Below are positions 16,405-24,202 of a DNA stretch of 42,914 bases, piece by piece. Every line of letters starts with the position of its first letter. Position 1 is the stretch's first letter. Origin of the DNA: Pseudobdellovibrionaceae bacterium (GTDB taxonomy: Bacteria; Bdellovibrionota; UBA1018; UBA6935); assembly GCA_002722705.1 (NCBI GenBank), contig PBMP01000032.1, positions 1-42,914 on the forward strand, given 5' to 3'. A program made the translations under genes and the position numbers. The notes beneath the pieces were generated by a model. That model was not told where the DNA came from. It searched no databases and saw only the letters and a program-made list of their open reading frames with translations.

Positions 16405-17002
16405 GAGTCTGTCCTTTCTGTGGAACTTCCGCTTCGATCAATTCTCTCATTTTTTTTGAACTAAATCCAAGTACGATTTCTGCACCTTTCTCCAAAACAA
16501 AAGATGGAACTGAAATTTTCCAATTTCGTGGTTTCATTTCCCCTTCAAGGTAAGCTAGACTCCACATTCCTTGGTATGCTTCGAATTTAATTCGACCAGT
16601 GAGTCCTAAAAAGTGACCTTTAACCACCTTAAATTCAATCGTTTCAGGGTCAACCTCTTTCATTTGAGCCCAAGAATGAAGCTCATACCCAAAAATTCCT
16701 CCCGCAATCTCTAAAATATTTGTTTTTGGATCATAAATGGATCGCTTAACGCGAGGAATCCACTCTGAGTATTTTGAATAATTTGTTAAAACCTCTCTTG
16801 TCCTCCGAAGACTCGCTCTTGCTTTGAATAAAGTATAAAAACGATAACCTTTCTTTTGTTTTAAAGAATATAAATCAGCATATGCAATTTCTTCATTCTT
16901 TTTGGTCACTCTTTCAAAAACAGAGGATTTCACATGATTTTGAATCCACTGACCGTGCGCATTAATTGCGCATCCCATCGCAATTCCCAATAAAATTTTC
17001 AT
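16352..17002 (-). CDS. Exported SRPBCC/START-like protein
   Basis: 216 residues. A short hydrophobic start (ILLGIAMGCAINAHG) looks like a signal peptide, followed by a START/SRPBCC fold (about 40-195): YTLFKARASLRRTREVL, NYSKYSEWIPRVKRS and VKGHFLGLTGRIKFEAY. Such proteins bind lipids or other hydrophobic ligands. The C-terminal tail is basic (QPRKGRIRKNF) and encoded in the overlap with the PilZ gene. A TAAAAT box lies 6 bases before ATG 17002, so it probably heads the minus-strand operon running to the terminator at 13,928. Confidence 0.7.
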   Translation of the reverse strand: MKILLGIAMGCAINAHGQWIQNHVKSSVFERVTKKNEEIAYADLYSLKQKKGYRFYTLFKARASLRRTREVLTNYSKYSEWIPRVKRSIYDPKTNILEIAGGIFGYELHSWAQMKEVDPETIEFKVVKGHFLGLTGRIKFEAYQGMWSLAYLEGEMKPRNWKISVPSFVLEKGAEIVLGFSSKKMRELIEAEVPQKGQTHGSEVPQPRKGRIRKNF

Positions 17003-17008
17003 GAACTC

Positions 17009-17037
17009 ATTTTAATCGACTCTTGAGATTCTCAAAA
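17009..17037 (-). promoter_or_regulatory. Predicted promoter of the START-PilZ-glpX operon
   Basis: On the minus strand TTTTGA (17037-17032) and TAAAAT (17014-17009) are 17 bases apart, and the ATG follows after 6 bases without a Shine-Dalgarno site. Confidence 0.45.
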
Positions 17038-17078
17038 CAATCCTTTTAGAAAATCCTTCATTTTCTCCTGAAGAACAC

Positions 17079-17107
17079 TGGACATTCCATGTCATTCGTC
17101 CGATAAA
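17079..17107 (+). promoter_or_regulatory. Predicted pgsA promoter
   Basis: TGGACA (17079-17084) and GATAAA (17102-17107) are 17 bases apart. The GTG start of pgsA follows after 6 bases, again the leaderless spacing. Confidence 0.4.
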
Positions 17108-17113
17108 GAAAGA

Positions 17114-17767
17114 GTGAATCAAACAGTCCAACCGCCCATTGATGATGAACAAGATGAACTCGAGTTTGCGAATACACCAAACTTTTTAACTCTTTTTAGA
17201 ATCCTCATGGTCCCCATTGTTGTGGGACTTCTTTTTTTAAAAAATCCCACATGGGACTTTGTTGCCGCTTGGATTTTTGTTGCTGCAAGTATTACTGATT
17301 ATTTTGATGGAGCCATTGCTCGAGCTCAGAACATTGTGACCGTCTACGGCAAACTTCTTGATCCTCTCGCAGATAAATTTCTTGTCGTCTCAATTCTTAT
17401 TATGCTTCAACACCTAGAACGAATTCACCCTGTCGTTGTGATTCTTTTGATTTGTAGAGAATTGGCTATCACAGGACTCAGGGCTCTTGCCAGCGCAGAA
17501 GGATTTGTCATTCCCGCATCCAATTCTGCTAAATGGAAAACGGCTACTCAAATGGTTGCTCTCCCCTTAATTATGGCGAAAGAAGACTGGCTAGGTATTC
17601 CTATGTATGCCACGGGAATGACCCTTTTATATATTTCTCTCTTGATTAGCCTATGGTCTGCTAAAGATTATGTCGTTAATTTCTTCAAAAAAGCAAAAGA
17701 AGCCAGAGACATCCGTCGAGAAAAAAAAAGAATGAAACGAGAAGAAAAAAGAAAACTCAAAAGCTAA
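17114..17767 (+). CDS. pgsA: CDP-diacylglycerol-glycerol-3-phosphate phosphatidyltransferase
   Basis: 217 residues starting with GTG. It makes phosphatidylglycerophosphate from CDP-diacylglycerol and glycerol-3-phosphate in the inner membrane, the first step to phosphatidylglycerol. The CDP-alcohol phosphotransferase signature D-G-x2-A-R-x8-G-x3-D-x3-D is complete in DYFDGAIARAQ...YGKLLDPLADKF (about residues 57-85). Four to five membrane helices follow the hydrophobicity pattern. The last 30 residues are a highly basic tail (RREKKRMKREEKRKLKS), longer than usual. Its stop codon overlaps that of the convergent adenosyltransferase gene. Confidence 0.93.
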   Translation: MNQTVQPPIDDEQDELEFANTPNFLTLFRILMVPIVVGLLFLKNPTWDFVAAWIFVAASITDYFDGAIARAQNIVTVYGKLLDPLADKFLVVSILIMLQHLERIHPVVVILLICRELAITGLRALASAEGFVIPASNSAKWKTATQMVALPLIMAKEDWLGIPMYATGMTLLYISLLISLWSAKDYVVNFFKKAKEARDIRREKKRMKREEKRKLKS

Positions 17768-18306
17768 CTTTCCCAAGGAATATCTTCTTTTTTATTTAAA
17801 AAATTGGCATATCGCGCAGCCATAAAAAAGAAATCACTTAAACGATTCACATACATCATCACCTCTGATCTTAAAGGTTCATGACGATTTAATGTGACTA
17901 ATAATCGCTCAGCTCTACGAATGACCGTTCTGGCTAAATGCAATGAAGCGGCACATTCAGTCCCCCCAGGTAAAATAAAACTTTTAAGAGGAGGTAGTTT
18001 TTCATCCATCTGATCCATTTGTTTTTCAAGTCGAGTCACCGAAACTTGATCAATAGGATCACATAAAAGTTTCTGATCAGATGGGGTCGCAAGTTCCGCT
18101 CCCAACCGAAAAAGCTCTTCCTGAACTTGTAGAAGCATTGACTTAATTTGCTCTGGACATGATGAAGCTGCAGATGCCATTCCTACCACCGCATTCGTCT
18201 CATCCAAGGTCCCATAACTCGTCGTTCGAATATGGTCTTTAGATACCCGCATCCCACCAAAAAGCGCTGTTTCCCCTTGGTCTCCAGTTTTTGTATAAAT
18301 TTTCAT
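17764..18306 (-). CDS. PduO-type corrinoid adenosyltransferase
   Basis: 180 residues, the usual length. It transfers the adenosyl group of ATP to cob(I)alamin to make coenzyme B12. Diagnostic segments: KIYTKTGDQGETALFGG at the N-terminus (ATP binding), SYGTLDETNAVVGMA, FILPGGTECAASLHLART and the RRAERLL arginines, ending in NRLSDFFFMAARY. The enzyme is a soluble trimer in known cases. No cobalamin biosynthesis genes are adjacent. A TAGGCT box is 6 bases before ATG 18306 with TTGCGT 17 bases further up. Confidence 0.93.
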   Translation of the reverse strand: MKIYTKTGDQGETALFGGMRVSKDHIRTTSYGTLDETNAVVGMASAASSCPEQIKSMLLQVQEELFRLGAELATPSDQKLLCDPIDQVSVTRLEKQMDQMDEKLPPLKSFILPGGTECAASLHLARTVIRRAERLLVTLNRHEPLRSEVMMYVNRLSDFFFMAARYANFLNKKEDIPWES

Positions 18307-18312
18307 AGAAAT

Positions 18313-18341
18313 AGCCTACTCTGCCTCTCTACAAGACGCAA
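18313..18341 (-). promoter_or_regulatory. Predicted promoter of the adenosyltransferase gene
   Basis: On the minus strand TTGCGT (18341-18336) and TAGGCT (18318-18313) are 17 bases apart, and ATG follows after 6 bases. Confidence 0.45.
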
Positions 18342-18399
18342 CATTTCCATCTCTTTGGAATCTTTAAAAAAAAATAATCTTTCACGTGCAAAGATAGGG

Positions 18400-18429
18400 T
18401 TGACCCAACCTTTCTTTGCCAGGTATAAG
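18400..18429 (+). promoter_or_regulatory. tRNA-Gly promoter
   Basis: TTGACC (18400-18405) and TATAAG (18424-18429) are separated by 18 bases. The mature tRNA begins 18 bases downstream. Confidence 0.6.
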
Positions 18430-18447
18430 GAACTCATTCTAATCGGT

Positions 18448-18524
18448 GCGGGTGTAGCTCAGCTGGCTAGAGCGTCGGCTTGCCATGCCGAAGGCCGAGG
18501 GTTCGAATCCCTTCACCCGCTCCA
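18448..18524 (+). tRNA. tRNA-Gly (GCC)
   Basis: A full cloverleaf can be folded: the acceptor GCGGGTG pairs with CACCCGC, the D arm holds GCTC/GAGC, the anticodon stem TCGGC/GCCGA closes loop TTGCCAT (anticodon GCC), and the T arm GAGGG-TTCGAAT-CCCTT follows. The CCA end is encoded. The sequence change downstream indicates that its 3' end served as the attachment site of a mobile element. Confidence 0.95.
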
Positions 18525-18659
18525 TTTTCGTTAAGCAAATCACCCCCGGAATGGGGTAATCGGTTTAACTCTTTGAAATCCAATAACTAATGGTTGCAAT
18601 GACTTACCCAATCTCGAAGGTCTCGGGCTCTCTGTTTGTTTCATGATATTTCGTGAACT

Positions 18660-18692
18660 GGCTACTTGGTGGCTACTCTGAGGCTACTCTGT
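18660..18692. repeat. Three tandem 11-bp repeats beside the tRNA
   Basis: GGCTACTTGGT, GGCTACTCTGA and GGCTACTCTGT follow each other without gaps, sharing GGCTACT. Short direct repeats 130-170 bases from a tRNA attachment site are typical of arm-type sites for tyrosine recombinases. The surrounding gap 18,525-18,918 has no gene I can support. Confidence 0.6.
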
Positions 18693-18918
18693 GCAGAGTG
18701 AATCAGAACAGACGCTATGGCGATGTCTTGGAAACTCAACTTTGTAGAATAACAAAGAAAATTTTCAGAAACACCGCTTGCCAGTTTGAACGTCAACTTC
18801 AGTCGAGCTGATTCAAGCAAGCACTCTCTTGCGAAACTCAACTGTAACCGGACGTATCACCGAATCTCGGACCGTCTCCACTTTGTTCGACCCCAACCGA
18901 ACCAAAGGAGGAGGAGAA

Positions 18919-19575
18919 ATGGGATTTCAAGACAAGATGGTGAGCTTCAAACGCAGGGGAAGACTCCGTACAAAAATACACTCTAAAGAGGCACAGGCAC
19001 TCAAAGCAATTCGTATCGCCCGAGGCATTACGAGGGAACAAGTTGCCCCAGTTTTAGAACGCGGGCGACAGGCTGTAGAACGTTACGAAAACGGACGTGC
19101 CGACCTTGACGAACAACAAGTAAAGAAACTCCTTCGCCGCTACCGTATCACTCACGAAGAATTCAAAGCAATCATTGACGGCAAACAACAACTACCTATT
19201 CGTCACGCTAGATCGGTCTACAAAACCACCAGACGCGATCCAAAAGAATACAGACGGTATCAAAAAGAGATCACAAAAGAAGCGCGAGTTCTAAAAGTAA
19301 TGCGAACCATGCGAGGGCTAACAAAGGAACAAACAGCCAAGCTCTGTGGTTTTCATCCAAGCTGTATTGATCACAGAGAAAACGGAAGAACCAATCTCAA
19401 GAAAGAGCACATTCGGAAGATCGTTCATGCGCTTAGTTTCACGATGGAAGACTTCTACGAAATGGTCGAAGCCCCCATACTACGCACAGAAGTAATCGAA
19501 GAATGTAAGGCAATCTTGGAGAGAATCGAAACGAGCAAACTTAATGCTGTTCGTGCTCTACTGGTAAATTTCTGA
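18919..19575 (+). CDS. Double HTH (XRE-like) regulator
   Basis: 218 residues from ATG 18919, which has AGGAGGAGG just upstream; longer in-frame starts (18829) lack a site. Two XRE-like helix-turn-helix units are visible. The first (about residues 24-80) has LKAIRIARGITREQVAPVL and RQAVERYENGRADL. The second (about 115-175) has LKVMRTMRGLTKEQTAKLC and CIDHRENGRTNLK. They align with each other, so the gene arose by internal duplication. It is the first gene inside the element and could control its excision or transfer. Linker and ends are basic, consistent with DNA binding. Confidence 0.75.
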   Translation: MGFQDKMVSFKRRGRLRTKIHSKEAQALKAIRIARGITREQVAPVLERGRQAVERYENGRADLDEQQVKKLLRRYRITHEEFKAIIDGKQQLPIRHARSVYKTTRRDPKEYRRYQKEITKEARVLKVMRTMRGLTKEQTAKLCGFHPSCIDHRENGRTNLKKEHIRKIVHALSFTMEDFYEMVEAPILRTEVIEECKAILERIETSKLNAVRALLVNF

Positions 19576-19622
19576 ACTAAATAGATACAAAAATTGTAAC
19601 AACCCACCAAAAAGGAGGAACA

Positions 19623-19985
19623 ATGAATAAAGCAGGTGAAATGTCTGAACCAGTAAAAAGCAACACGGTCAAGCCTGTGCGACTGAAGATGGCTACCCGT
19701 GAGATGGTCGATAGGCTTCTCGTTGAAGCAAACAACAAAACCAAAGGAAGAAGAGTTTATCCCGATGATATTATCCTGTTAGCTCTAAACTTGGTTACTC
19801 CCGAACATATCTCAGAGTTAAAAAATGCGTCACTAAGAGGTAGCGACATTAAAGAGATTCTGTTCGCAAGGTATCAGGAGGAAATCCCAGGAGCTTCTTG
19901 GGATGAATTCGAGAGATTTCAGATGACTTTAGAGTGGCCTAAGTTTTTAAAACGTCACTCGAAGGAGTTTCAAGCTGTCGCATAG
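19623..19985 (+). CDS. Small hypothetical protein of the mobile element
   Basis: 120 residues, start ATG 19623 with AAGGAGG 6 bases upstream. It lies 47 bases after the double-HTH gene in the same direction, so the two probably form one unit. The sequence is soluble and helical with a basic N-terminal part (KPVRLKMATREMVDRLL) reminiscent of accessory DNA-binding or antitoxin-like proteins, and an acidic, aromatic C-terminus (WDEFERFQMTLEWPKFLK). No family recognised. A hairpin 5 bases after its stop may be its terminator. Confidence 0.55.
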   Translation: MNKAGEMSEPVKSNTVKPVRLKMATREMVDRLLVEANNKTKGRRVYPDDIILLALNLVTPEHISELKNASLRGSDIKEILFARYQEEIPGASWDEFERFQMTLEWPKFLKRHSKEFQAVA

Positions 19986-19989
19986 TCAT

Positions 19990-20031
19990 TGGCCAGGGAC
20001 GCCTCATACAGGGGACTGGAGTCCCTGGCCA
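19990..20031. repeat. Inverted repeat downstream of 19623 gene
   Basis: TGGCCAGGGAC (19990-20000) and GTCCCTGGCCA (20021-20031) are perfect 11-bp arms around a 20-base loop that itself can form a smaller stem with the right arm (GGGACT/AGTCCC). There is no T-tract, so it is either a weak or Rho-assisted terminator or an attenuator-like switch. The rest of the gap to 20,193 shows nothing definite. Confidence 0.55.
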
Positions 20032-20193
20032 TTCTGCAATTGAGCCCCAATGATAGGAAGGTGATCTCAAGTAACTGACCCCTAAGATTGCCATTTTGTA
20101 TGATGCGGTGAATTAACTACTAGATGCTCTCCGAGGAACATTTATACGCCGCGAATGGTCGGTTTTTCTCATATCTTGAGGTATAGGTACAGA

Positions 20194-21096
20194 ATGAGTC
20201 ACTTGAGTCATCAACACGACCACGACTACCTGGATAGTGATCACAAATTGAGATCAAACCAACGCAAGACCACTTGGGTGGTCGCTTTGACCGCCATCAT
20301 GATGGTCATTGAAGTTGTGGCGGGTTACCTGACCAGATCAATGGCGTTGCTCGCTGACGGTTGGCATATGGCCTCTCACGCGGGAGCCCTGGGAATCAGC
20401 CTCGTCGCATACCGACTAGCACAGTCCAAAAATCTAAATCAGCGCTTTTCTTTTGGCGCTGGAAAGGTCATTCCACTTGGAGGCTACACGAGCGCCGTTG
20501 TGCTCGCCTTTATTGCCATCCTCATGGGTTATCATTCCGCGGAACTCCTGGTGAATCCTGTCTCGATTCAATTCAAAGAGGCTATTTTCGTCGCTTCTGT
20601 CGGCTTGGCTGTAAATCTATTGAGCGCCATGATTCTTTTTGACAATCACCACCATCATCATGAAGGTCACACTCACGATCATAATTTGAAAAGTGCCTAT
20701 ATTCACGTCATCGCAGATGCGTTGACCTCTGTTTTCGCCATTGTGGCTCTTACGCTTGGAAGCCTCTACGGATTAAACTGGCTCGACCCGGTGATGGGAC
20801 TTGTCGGGTCCGCCGTCATTCTCCGCTGGGCCTATCAACTTTGCCGTGAAACCATGTGGGAGCTTCTAGACGGCCACGCAAAACGGTTTGACAAGGACAA
20901 GATCAGGAGACATGTGGAAGACACCGGCTCCGAAGTCAGTGATCTGCACATTTGGAGAATTGCTCCAGATGCCCATGCTTGTGAGCTTGTTGTTTATTCG
21001 GAAAAGCTCAAAGGTACCGAATTCTATCGAAACCATCTGAGTGACCAGTTTGTATTCGAGCATCTTATCGTTGAAGAGCGCTCGTGCGTCCACTAG
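20194..21096 (+). CDS. CDF family divalent-metal exporter (DmeF-like)
   Basis: 300 residues from ATG 20194. A His/Asp-rich N-terminus (SHLSHQHDHDYLDSDH) precedes a cation-diffusion-facilitator core with about six membrane helices. The transport-site segments are LLADGWHMASHAGAL (D-x3-H type) and YIHVIADALTSV (H-x3-D type). A His-rich loop HHHHHEGHTHDH lies between helices 4 and 5. A cytoplasmic C-terminal domain ends the protein. Such proteins export Zn, Co or Ni by proton antiport; DmeF-like members prefer Co/Ni. It converges with the hydroxylase gene with a 6-base gap. Confidence 0.9.
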   Translation: MSHLSHQHDHDYLDSDHKLRSNQRKTTWVVALTAIMMVIEVVAGYLTRSMALLADGWHMASHAGALGISLVAYRLAQSKNLNQRFSFGAGKVIPLGGYTSAVVLAFIAILMGYHSAELLVNPVSIQFKEAIFVASVGLAVNLLSAMILFDNHHHHHEGHTHDHNLKSAYIHVIADALTSVFAIVALTLGSLYGLNWLDPVMGLVGSAVILRWAYQLCRETMWELLDGHAKRFDKDKIRRHVEDTGSEVSDLHIWRIAPDAHACELVVYSEKLKGTEFYRNHLSDQFVFEHLIVEERSCVH

Positions 21097-21102
21097 ATAG
21101 GG

Positions 21103-21798
21103 CTAAACGCTATCGGGTTCTCGGCTTTTTGAGTATGTTTCGAAAACCCAATCACAAATTGGAAAGGTGATATTAAAGTTCACCTGCCGCATTAGTCGAG
21201 GATTGTGATGGATACGATGAAGCAAGCGTAAACACTCCACTCCTGGTAAATTCAAATGATAGGTCAGATGAAGCGCTTCATATAAAAAATAATAGGCAAA
21301 TGCTGTCGCTGAGAACAGCCAAGCAACGTTCGTTGAAACGAGAACGGACAATCCCCAGAGGACTGGTAACAAAAATATTCCAAAAAATAAAATCACCAGA
21401 CTTGCGGGGAAAAGTATTGCACGAACTTCTTTCCACTGATCAATATTCATCTTTTCATGAGTAAAAAATCGATGATGAAGACCTGTGTGGCGATCATAGG
21501 CAATTGAAATCACCTTCCATCGATGATGCATTGGATATCGATGAGCCAGATATTCGACCAAATTTGAGTACAAAAATGAAATAGGAACAGTCAGCCATTC
21601 GAACTGTTTCAAGTTTTGTACATTTAAGAGAGATAGAACGATTCCCGAGGAACAAAATACGATTAGAAACGCTACATGAGCTTTGCCTGAATACGGTGGT
21701 GCCATAAACTCAGTTCGGCACGAGTTTCGAAATTCCTCGGTGGTCTTTCTATCCTCGGTTTTTGACATGGTTTCAGGTCTGACGTGAGATGAGTTCAC
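21103..21798 (-). CDS. Membrane di-iron hydroxylase (fatty acid hydroxylase superfamily)
   Basis: 231 residues. The GTG start at 21798 overlaps the stop of the UbiB-like gene (GTGA). Four membrane segments surround His clusters typical of the fatty acid hydroxylase/sterol desaturase superfamily: HRYPMH, HTGLHHRFFTHE, HLTYH and HRIHHN. These bind two irons at the inner membrane and use oxygen to hydroxylate or desaturate a lipid. The superfamily also includes carotenoid hydroxylases, so the substrate is open. It is the last gene of the long minus-strand operon. Confidence 0.8.
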   Translation of the reverse strand: MNSSHVRPETMSKTEDRKTTEEFRNSCRTEFMAPPYSGKAHVAFLIVFCSSGIVLSLLNVQNLKQFEWLTVPISFLYSNLVEYLAHRYPMHHRWKVISIAYDRHTGLHHRFFTHEKMNIDQWKEVRAILFPASLVILFFGIFLLPVLWGLSVLVSTNVAWLFSATAFAYYFLYEALHLTYHLNLPGVECLRLLHRIHHNPRLMRQVNFNITFPICDWVFETYSKSREPDSV

Positions 21799-23183
21799 CG
21801 AGTCATCCGATCAAAAAGAGTGATCAATTTTGGGATGTAAACACGATACGACTTGAGCAAGCGCCTAATACCGAATTCTTTATCGTAAATTTCCTCTAAA
21901 AGTGGTTTGGAGATCTTCAGATAGTCCAAGTCGGGGTGACTCATCCGGCACATCGATTCTCCAGTGACCATAGCTTTAGCCAAGAGAATCAGTTGGGAAG
22001 GAAAATATACGCCATATTTTGAGCCACATGAAATCATTTCATAGAACGTCTGAGTCAGAGTTCTGCCTTTACTGTCATTTAGAAAAGCAATCACGCTTGA
22101 TGCAGCCTCGACCTTAAACTCCTCCAAGTCTGAATTTGGCGTAACCTCTACTAATGAAGACAGGTAGTGCAATACCATTTCCACATCCTCTTCCGTAAAA
22201 GCCAAAAAAAACAGCATGAGACGTTGTCTCAGTCCTCGGTCAATGGAGCCCATCATTCCAAAATCCAAATAACAAACCCGGTTTCCCGGAAGTGCCCAGA
22301 CATTTCCTGGGTGAGGGTCTGCATGAAAGAAACCATGCAAAATGGGAGGCAATAGGCAGGCGCGCGTGCAGTTATCCATCAATTTTTTGTGATCGAAGCC
22401 TTCTCGCGAAAGACGGTCCATATCACCCATTTGAGTCCCGGAAATGAACTCCATTGTAAGTACGCGCTTCGTGGTTTCCTTCCAAAAAATATTGGGGATC
22501 TTAACCCCCTCTTCATTTCTGAAGTTGTAACGCATCAGATCCGCGTTCCGCCCTTCAATTGTGTAATCCAACTCACGATCCATGGAGCGCTCAAATGCCT
22601 CAATTGCGCGTGTCGGCCTATAGTTTCGGACTTCCTTGACCCTCTTTTCAAGCGTCCGCGCCAAATGATGCATGATTCTAAGATCAGACTTAATCATCGG
22701 GATGATATTAGGGCGCTGCACTTTGACAGCTACAGTCTCTCCACTGCCTCGCAATCGCGCTTTGTGAACCTGACCGAGGGAGGCCGCCGCTACTGGGCGT
22801 TCATCAAAGCTCTCAAAAATGTCGTTTAGCGGTCGTTTCAGCTCAGATTCAACAGTCTCCTTTATTTTTGAGAATGGGACTTCCGGGGCATGTTCCTGAA
22901 GCTTTTGAAGCTCCTTAACGTATTCCACCGGAACAAAGTCTGGACGCATGCTCAGGACCTGTCCCAGTTTCATGAATGTCGGTCCGAGGTGCTCAAATGA
23001 GAGCCTCACTGCTTGAGGCATATCTGGTCGAGGGCAATGACGCCGCAGGACGAAACATTTCATGCGACACCAAAGAGGCGTGCACCATCGAAGCCCCAGA
23101 TGAGTGGCCACATAGCCCAAGCCGAATTCAAAAAAAGTAAACCCGATTTTTCTCAGTCTAAACAGGTCACGGATAAAATTCAT
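21795..23183 (-). CDS. UbiB/AarF (ABC1) family atypical kinase
   Basis: 462 residues. Family marks are present: KLGQVLSMRPD (the KxGQ motif that blocks classic kinase activity), the Ala-rich loop PVAAASLGQVHKA, VAVKVQRP with the catalytic-domain lysine, and HADPHPGN...YLDFGMMG for Mg-ATP binding. UbiB supports ubiquinone or isoprenoid-lipid handling. It lacks the usual C-terminal pair of long membrane helices of E. coli UbiB, being about 80 residues shorter. ATG overlaps the stop of the pfkB gene by four bases. Together with the hydroxylase it suggests membrane lipid or quinone modification. Confidence 0.88.
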   Translation of the reverse strand: MNFIRDLFRLRKIGFTFFEFGLGYVATHLGLRWCTPLWCRMKCFVLRRHCPRPDMPQAVRLSFEHLGPTFMKLGQVLSMRPDFVPVEYVKELQKLQEHAPEVPFSKIKETVESELKRPLNDIFESFDERPVAAASLGQVHKARLRGSGETVAVKVQRPNIIPMIKSDLRIMHHLARTLEKRVKEVRNYRPTRAIEAFERSMDRELDYTIEGRNADLMRYNFRNEEGVKIPNIFWKETTKRVLTMEFISGTQMGDMDRLSREGFDHKKLMDNCTRACLLPPILHGFFHADPHPGNVWALPGNRVCYLDFGMMGSIDRGLRQRLMLFFLAFTEEDVEMVLHYLSSLVEVTPNSDLEEFKVEAASSVIAFLNDSKGRTLTQTFYEMISCGSKYGVYFPSQLILLAKAMVTGESMCRMSHPDLDYLKISKPLLEEIYDKEFGIRRLLKSYRVYIPKLITLFDRMTR

Positions 23184-24202
23184 GATAGCGGGCCTCCTTT
23201 TCTACTGAGTTCATGCGTCTTCTCTATTTCAATTTGCGAGTAATACTTTTCAATATCCGCCCTTTCTCCCAGCTGGGTTCCGGTAACTGTAAGAGTTGCA
23301 CAGGCAGCAGCGAGTCCCCATCTCAAAAGATCTCCGCCCTTATCGTTCACAGCTTCGTAAAATCCTTTGTCGTCGCGATCCTTAAATTTCCATTGATGTA
23401 ATACTGCGCACATTGAACCCACCATTGAATCTCCTGCACCTACCGACGTCTTCACCCTCACTTTAGGGATTCTACCAAACCATGCCCCCTTTGGAGTGAT
23501 GAGAGCGGCTCCTCCTTCCACCGAAGAAACGCAGACGAGGGGAGTTTTATCGAGGATTGGCCGAACGGCATGAACCACTTCCTTCAATGAGGTCACTTTA
23601 TGACCAAAGAATTCCCCCAGTTCGAGTAGGTTGGGCTTAATGAGGAGCGGACCCATATCCGACTCTTGGTAAAGCTCCCTGAGAATGGAACCTGGAACAT
23701 CTACGATGCATTCGCATTTTCGTTTCTGGGCCGCCTTGATCAGATCTGACAAATTTCTTGCATTCACACCCGGCGGTAAACTTCCACCAATGACAACTAA
23801 CGTTCCCTCCAACAGTGTCTCTAAGAACCTCTCTAGCCGTTCAAACTCATCTGTCGCTATCTGTGGGCCAGGGAAACTAAGCCGCGTTTGGTGATGGGTA
23901 TTGCGATTAGATACAGTGACACAGACTCGCGTGGATTTTCGAATTTCGATGAACTGATGATTCAACCCTTCAGCCGCAATCAAGTCCTTCAACTCTTTGC
24001 CAATCCCACCACCCAGAAACCCTGAAACCGTAACCGGAACATTCATGCGATGAATGATCCTCGCGGCATTGATCGCGTTTCCTCCCGGATCGAGCTTCTC
24101 ATCGTGAACATAGTTCTTTTCATCAGGAATGATTTGTTGCACCATTCCACTCAAGTCCAAAGCGGGGTTTGGTGTAATGGAGACGATTGGATTGGGCGTC
24201 AT
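23180..24202 (-). CDS. pfkB: PfkB family kinase (1-/6-phosphofructokinase type)
   Basis: 340 residues. The opening VSITPNPALDLSG and the following LDPGGNAINAARII match the PfkB/LacC/FruK branch, which phosphorylates fructose-6-phosphate, fructose-1-phosphate or tagatose-6-phosphate. The C-terminal anion-hole motif is VKTSVGAGDSMVG with catalytic Asp. The length exceeds the family's usual 310 by a short insert (DDKGFYEAVNDKGGD). Its start overlaps the symporter stop by four bases and its end overlaps the UbiB-like start. In this operon it sits beside PEP synthase and phosphoglucomutase, so hexose-phosphate metabolism is likely. Confidence 0.88.
   Translation of the reverse strand: MTPNPIVSITPNPALDLSGMVQQIIPDEKNYVHDEKLDPGGNAINAARIIHRMNVPVTVSGFLGGGIGKELKDLIAAEGLNHQFIEIRKSTRVCVTVSNRNTHHQTRLSFPGPQIATDEFERLERFLETLLEGTLVVIGGSLPPGVNARNLSDLIKAAQKRKCECIVDVPGSILRELYQESDMGPLLIKPNLLELGEFFGHKVTSLKEVVHAVRPILDKTPLVCVSSVEGGAALITPKGAWFGRIPKVRVKTSVGAGDSMVGSMCAVLHQWKFKDRDDKGFYEAVNDKGGDLLRWGLAAACATLTVTGTQLGERADIEKYYSQIEIEKTHELSRKGGPLS

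Noticed and set aside
18525..18918. A remnant of an integrase C-terminus on the minus strand near the 11-bp repeats.
   Set aside because: Short pieces such as SSLRVATK can be read, but they come from the tandem repeats and no catalytic motif is present.
20040..20193. A coding-like stretch before the CDF gene (a frame reading KIAILYDAV and LLDALRGTFIRREW).
   Set aside because: It contains stop codons and has no recognisable family; it could be a gene remnant but cannot be supported.
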